This document shows, in pieces, positions 60,063 through 64,000 of a DNA stretch of 64,000 nucleotides; within the stretch, counting starts at the first letter, position 1, and the number at the start of each line of letters is the position of its first letter. The DNA comes from Aedoeadaptatus acetigenes. GTDB taxonomy: Bacteria > Bacillota > Clostridia > Tissierellales > Peptoniphilaceae. The position numbers were made by a program, and so were the translations under genes. The DNA is taken from NCBI RefSeq assembly GCF_025566985.1, contig NZ_JAOQJD010000011.1, forward strand, positions 1 to 64,000, given 5' to 3'. Below the pieces are notes generated by a model that was not told the origin of the DNA, searched no databases, and was given only the letters and a program-made list of their open reading frames with translations.

Positions 60063-61352
60063 TTACTCATCTTCTTTCGCTTTCTCCGCTTCTTCTTCGT
60101 AATCTTCTTCCGAGGACGAATCCGCGTCTTTAAATAGATCCGATAAGTCCATGCCCGTTAAGCCGCCGATGCTGGCGAAATTATCGGCCTCATTGGATTC
60201 GATTTTTTCTTCGACGGGAGAATATTCATCTGCCGCTGACACGTCCGGCGCCTCGGCTTGGGTATTTTCGAAGTAGGTTCTGAAGTCGTCTGCATCCATT
60301 CCCAAAGAATCCAGGTATTCGTCAAATTGGGTTTCGGATTTTATGTCAATCTTCCAATTGGTCAATTTCGCTGCCAGACGTGCGTTTTGGCCTTCCTTGC
60401 CAATGGCCAAGGACAGTTGATAGTCCGGAACCACGACCATGGCCGATTTCTCCCGTTGATTGATGAAAACTTCCACTACTTTCGACGGGCTCAAGGCGTT
60501 GCCGATAAAGGCGGCAATGTCTTTTTCCCAAATGACGATGTCAATTTTTTCATCGTGGAGCTCGTCGACGATGGTCTTCACGCGGCTGCCTTTAAATCCG
60601 ACGCAGGCGCCCAGGGGATCCACGTCCTCGTCCTTGCTGAACACGGCGATCTTCGTTCGGCTTCCGGCTTCTCTCGCAATGGAAAAGATTTCGACGATGC
60701 CGTCGTGAATTTCCGGTACCTCCAGTTCAAAGAGGCGGCGCACCAGATTGGGATGGCTTCTGGAGAGCACGATTTGCGGCCCTTTGGGCTGCTTATTTAC
60801 TTCCAGTACCAACATTTTGTAGCGATCGCCTTGGTGGTAGGACTCCCCTTGAATTTGCTCCGATACGGGCAAAATGGCTTCGGTTTTTCCTAAATCCACA
60901 AAGACATTGCCTTTGGTCACTCTTTGTACGTCACATGTAATGATTTCATTTTCCCGATCGGCGTAATCGTCGTAAATCACGTCGCGCTCGGCGTCTTTGA
61001 TCCGTTGAATGACGACTTGTCTCGCCGTTTGTGCAGCGATGCGGCCGAATTTTTCCGGATCGATTTTTTCGTAATAAATGTCGCCGATTTCGAGCCTCGG
61101 GTTTTCTCTTCGCGCATCTTCCACGGCGATTTCCGTGTTCTCGTCAAAGACTTCATCCACCACTTCTTTTTCGGCGGCCAGGGAAATTTCTCCCGTATCC
61201 CGATTGATTTCAACAATGACATTCTGTGTCGTTCCGAAATTTTTCTTGTAGCTGGACACAAGAGCCGTTTCCAGGGCCTCGATAATCACGTCTTCCGGGA
61301 TTCCTTTTTCGCTTTCCAATTGCTTCAGAGCTAAAATAAACTCTTCGTTCAT
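60063..61352 (-). CDS. nusA: Transcription termination/antitermination factor NusA
   Basis: 429 residues: N-terminal RNA-polymerase-binding domain, S1 domain (TCDVQRVTKGNVFVDLGKTE), two KH domains (GACVGFKGSRVKTIVDEL and LAIGKEGQNARLAAKLTNW) and an acidic tail (SSSEEDYEEEAEKAKEDE). It stimulates pausing and intrinsic termination. A terminator lies in the leader of its own operon. Confidence 0.96.
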   Translation of the reverse strand: MNEEFILALKQLESEKGIPEDVIIEALETALVSSYKKNFGTTQNVIVEINRDTGEISLAAEKEVVDEVFDENTEIAVEDARRENPRLEIGDIYYEKIDPEKFGRIAAQTARQVVIQRIKDAERDVIYDDYADRENEIITCDVQRVTKGNVFVDLGKTEAILPVSEQIQGESYHQGDRYKMLVLEVNKQPKGPQIVLSRSHPNLVRRLFELEVPEIHDGIVEIFSIAREAGSRTKIAVFSKDEDVDPLGACVGFKGSRVKTIVDELHDEKIDIVIWEKDIAAFIGNALSPSKVVEVFINQREKSAMVVVPDYQLSLAIGKEGQNARLAAKLTNWKIDIKSETQFDEYLDSLGMDADDFRTYFENTQAEAPDVSAADEYSPVEEKIESNEADNFASIGGLTGMDLSDLFKDADSSSEEDYEEEAEKAKEDE

Positions 61353-61369
61353 CGTTTTTTCTTTGCCTC

Positions 61370-61831
61370 CTAAAATTCAATGACCTGTCGCATTAATGAG
61401 ATGGATTTTGAATCAAAGGTGACAATATTTCCATCTTCTGTGCGGATATCCACGGTGTCGTCGCCGTAGTCCGCTAAAATACCTACATATTCTTTTTGGT
61501 CGTTTACTTTTTTGTACAGGTGAACCTCGACCTTTTTTCCCATGTTCCTGCGGTAATCATCTTTCGTGCGAATGGGCCGATCCAATCCGGGGGACTGAAC
61601 CTCCAGGGTATACTTGCCTTCAAACAAATCCTTGTCGTCGATCATGTCTCCTACGGCACGGGATATATCGGCGCAGTCGTCGATTTGCACCCCATCGGGA
61701 TGATACACCGTAATTATAATGCGCGACGGATTTTTGTTGGTGATGGCAATTTCCACCACCTCATACTCTCGCTCGGCGGCCGCTTTTTCCGCCGCCTCCG
61801 AAACAATCGCGCGTACTTGAGAATGTTTCAA
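61370..61831 (-). CDS. rimP: Ribosome maturation factor RimP
   Basis: 153 residues with VEIAITNKNPSRIIITV, YTLEVQSPGLDRPI and a C-terminal SH3-like domain. Needed for 30S maturation. TTG 61831 is preferred: GGAGGTGA sits four to five bases upstream, whereas the ATG of the longer frame is immediately before that site. First gene of the nusA operon. Confidence 0.93.
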   Translation of the reverse strand: MKHSQVRAIVSEAAEKAAAEREYEVVEIAITNKNPSRIIITVYHPDGVQIDDCADISRAVGDMIDDKDLFEGKYTLEVQSPGLDRPIRTKDDYRRNMGKKVEVHLYKKVNDQKEYVGILADYGDDTVDIRTEDGNIVTFDSKSISLMRQVIEF

Positions 61832-61847
61832 GAACTCACCTCCCATA

Positions 61848-61879
61848 AAAAACTAGAGTGGTGGACCCACTCTAGTTCT
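61848..61879 (-). terminator. Terminator between polC and rimP
   Basis: On the - strand AACTAGAGTGG-loop-CCACTCTAGTT with six T. It lies downstream of the likely rimP promoter, so it serves polC and may also attenuate the rimP-nusA operon. Confidence 0.9.
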
Positions 61880-61898
61880 ACTCGTCTATCTTTTCTTT

Positions 61899-61927
61899 AG
61901 TATATCACATTTTGGCACTATCGCCAA
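61899..61927 (-). promoter_or_regulatory. Promoter of the rimP-nusA-infB operon
   Basis: On the - strand TTGGCG (61922-61927), 17-bp spacer, TATACT (61899-61904) with TG one base before (extended -10). It overlaps the polC stop codon region. Confidence 0.6.
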
Positions 61928-64000
61928 TAAGATCCATCATGCTTAACTGGTTATCTTTCGGGATTCCTTGAAGGGCGCCGTGGGCTTTCAGGGTCTCTAC
62001 GACGGTTTTCGACGCGCCGCTTCGATTCACCATGTCTTCAACGGAAAGGAAGGGCTGTTCGTTCATGGCCTCATAAATTTCCTTCGCCACCGTATGGCCG
62101 ATCCCCTGAAGGGAACTGATGGGCAGAAGCACCTTGTTTTCGTAGACGGAAAATTTCTCGTAATGAGAGGCACCTAAGTGAATGGGCTCGAATTCGTAGC
62201 CTCGCGCCATCATTTCCAATACGACTTTCAAAATAGGGATTTCAGACAGTTCCGCTTTCGTCGCCTCGTCGTTTCCTTCGATCCATTCAACACGCTGTTT
62301 AACGGCGTCATAGCCTTGAACCAAAAGGTCGCCGTTTAGGTCGGAAAGTTTTGTCGTAAAATAGGCGGCGTAAAAGGCCAGCGGGTAATGAACCTTGTAC
62401 CAGGCGATGCGAAGACTGGTCATGACGTAGGCCACCGCATGGGCTCTGGGGAACATGTACTTGATTTTTTCGCAACTTTCAAAGTACCAACTCGGCACGT
62501 CCAATGTCTTTAACACGTCCATGTATTTTTCGGGAAGACCGCGTCCTTTTCGTACAGCTTCCATGGTGTCGAAGGCCACTTTGTTTTCCGCACCGGCAAT
62601 AATCAGGTAGTTCATAATATCTTCCCGCGTACTGATGACTTCGGAGATCGTCGCCTTACTTGAGTGGACGAGATCCTGTGCATTTCCCGTCCACACGTCG
62701 GTGCCGTGGGAAAGGCCTGAAATATTGACCAACTCGCCGAAGGTGGCGGGCTTCGTGTCCATGAGCATGCGCACGACGAAGTCTGTGCCGAACTCGGGAA
62801 TCCCCAGGGTGCCCGTAGGCGACGAGAATAGGGATTCGTCGACTTTTAGCGCGTCGGCGGATGTAAACAGGCTCATGACTTCGGGATCGTCCATGGGAAT
62901 GTCTTCCATGGCCACGCCGGTTAAGTCTTCCAACATGCGGAGAATTGTGGGCGCATCGTGGCCAAGGATGTCCAGTTTTAAAATATTTTCGCTAATGGAG
63001 TGGTAGTCGAAGTGTGTGGTAATGACGTTTTTCTTCTTCTCATCCGCCGGATACTGAATGGGCGTGAAGTGGTGAATGTCTTCGTCTTTCGGCACGACCA
63101 TTATGCCGCCCGGGTGTTGGCCGCTTGTCCGCTTCACTCCTTCGATGCCCTTTGCCAAACGCAGGATCTCCACGGGGTTTTTCTGAAGATTGTTTTCTTC
63201 GGTAAATTTCTTCACCAGGCCGAAGGCGGTCTTTTCCGCCAAGGTACCGATGGTGCCGGCGCGGAAGACGAAGCCCTCGCCGAAGTAATCTTCGATGAAT
63301 TTGTGGGCGGTGGGCTGATACTCCCCGGCGAAGTTTAAGTCGATGTCCGGTTCTTTGTCGCCGTAGAAACCTAAAAAGACTTCGAAGGGAATTTTATGGC
63401 CGTCGCGAATCAATGGCTCGCCACAGACCGGACAGTTTTTTCTCGGCAAATCGAAGCCGGTGCTCACTTTTCCGTCGTCGATAAATTCACTGTGTTTGCA
63501 CTTGCTGCAAACATAGTGGGGCATAAGGGGATTGACTTCCGTGATTCCCGTCATGGTGGCGACAAAAGAGGAGCCGACGGAGCCACGGGAGCCGACGTAA
63601 TAGCCGTCGGCGTTGGATTTTTCGACGAGCTGTTGGGCGATTTTGTACATGACCGCGTAGCCGTTTCCGATAATGCTTTCAAGCTCCGTGTTCAGGCGAT
63701 CTTCCACTATTTTCGGCAGGGAATCGCCATAGATTTCCCGCGCCCGTTTAAAGGCATCGGCCTTTAAATCCACGTCGGCATTTTTAATTTTCGGCGGAAA
63801 TTTCCCCGAGGGAATGGGCGGAAATACCTCGATGGAATCGGCGATCTTTTTTGGATTGTCGATGACGACGGCTTCGGCATCGCCTGCGAGAAAAGAAAAG
63901 GCTTCGAGCATTTCGTCGGTGGTCATAAAATAGGCGCCGCCATTTGTAAAGGGACGGCCGCGGAATTTCGAGTATTCCAATATCTCGAGAAATTCGGCAT
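61905..64000 (-). CDS. polC: DNA polymerase III PolC-type alpha subunit (C-terminal part)
   Basis: Gram-positive replicative polymerase. About 698 residues are in the window; the frame continues past the right edge. Catalytic aspartates are in EPDIDLNFAGEY, with YYVGSRGSVGSSFVATMTG upstream and a four-cysteine zinc motif (CSKCKHSEF and CPVCGEP). The fingers and C-terminal HhH/OB-like parts follow. The proofreading exonuclease would lie outside the window. Confidence 0.97.
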   Translation of the reverse strand, partial: AEFLEILEYSKFRGRPFTNGGAYFMTTDEMLEAFSFLAGDAEAVVIDNPKKIADSIEVFPPIPSGKFPPKIKNADVDLKADAFKRAREIYGDSLPKIVEDRLNTELESIIGNGYAVMYKIAQQLVEKSNADGYYVGSRGSVGSSFVATMTGITEVNPLMPHYVCSKCKHSEFIDDGKVSTGFDLPRKNCPVCGEPLIRDGHKIPFEVFLGFYGDKEPDIDLNFAGEYQPTAHKFIEDYFGEGFVFRAGTIGTLAEKTAFGLVKKFTEENNLQKNPVEILRLAKGIEGVKRTSGQHPGGIMVVPKDEDIHHFTPIQYPADEKKKNVITTHFDYHSISENILKLDILGHDAPTILRMLEDLTGVAMEDIPMDDPEVMSLFTSADALKVDESLFSSPTGTLGIPEFGTDFVVRMLMDTKPATFGELVNISGLSHGTDVWTGNAQDLVHSSKATISEVISTREDIMNYLIIAGAENKVAFDTMEAVRKGRGLPEKYMDVLKTLDVPSWYFESCEKIKYMFPRAHAVAYVMTSLRIAWYKVHYPLAFYAAYFTTKLSDLNGDLLVQGYDAVKQRVEWIEGNDEATKAELSEIPILKVVLEMMARGYEFEPIHLGASHYEKFSVYENKVLLPISSLQGIGHTVAKEIYEAMNEQPFLSVEDMVNRSGASKTVVETLKAHGALQGIPKDNQLSMMDLIGDSAKM

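Overview
The window is a chromosomal segment of a low-oxygen Bacillota (Firmicutes) bacterium. PolC-type replicase, ribonuclease Y, the divergent lexA/yneA pair, GlpX-type FBPase and the rimP-nusA-ylxR-infB cluster point to Bacillota. Rubrerythrin and the absence of any respiratory gene suit an anaerobe. Base composition is roughly balanced and gene order resembles anaerobic cocci of the Tissierellia/Peptoniphilaceae type, but that family-level placement is a guess from memory. Most genes left of about 34.5 kb lie on the + strand and almost all to the right lie on the - strand, converging on a terminator at 34.5 kb.

Layout. 1-190: tail of an IS1182-like element. 0.2-8.8 kb: nicotinate phosphoribosyltransferase, an ABC-F protein, a ppx-ppk polyphosphate operon, a DNA alkyl-transferase and a K+/H+ antiporter, then a tRNA-Thr. 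9.0-13.6 kb: an insertion-sequence cluster of two IS1182-like copies around an ISL3-like element, including an assembly gap. 13.7-15.8 kb: recX, a GIY-YIG protein and a two-part ThrE-type exporter. 15.9-22.7 kb: one long operon for cell-wall synthesis (FHA protein, FtsW/RodA, PBP), isoprenoid precursors (ispD, ispF) and sugar phosphates (fba, talC, glpX). 22.8-34.5 kb: L31, DUF1385, prmC, prfA, rubrerythrin, and a miaB-mutS-mutL-miaA-ynbB operon.

34.5-41.2 kb: a Mga-like regulator, lexA facing the SOS division inhibitor yneA across LexA-like boxes, an AT-rich accessory patch with an orphan AbrB-type protein and gene remnants, a Xer recombinase and ribonuclease Y. 41.4-51.1 kb: a nine-gene operon ftsK-rimO-pgsA-cinA-recA followed by an SbcD-like nuclease and an SbcC/Rad50-like ATPase split over three polypeptides. 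A LexA-like box lies at its promoter, which would put DNA segregation, recombination and end-processing under SOS control. 51.1-64 kb: dut, pnp, rpsO, then (in transcription order) rimP-nusA-ylxR-infB-rbfA-nrnA-truB-ribF and the 3' part of polC.

The most unusual items are the tripartite Rad50-like operon joined to recA, the LexA-type box at the head of that operon, and the repeated placement of IS1182-like termini exactly at the base of terminator stem-loops. Also notable are a terminator between the promoter and the first gene of the rimP-nusA operon, and a structured rpsO leader.
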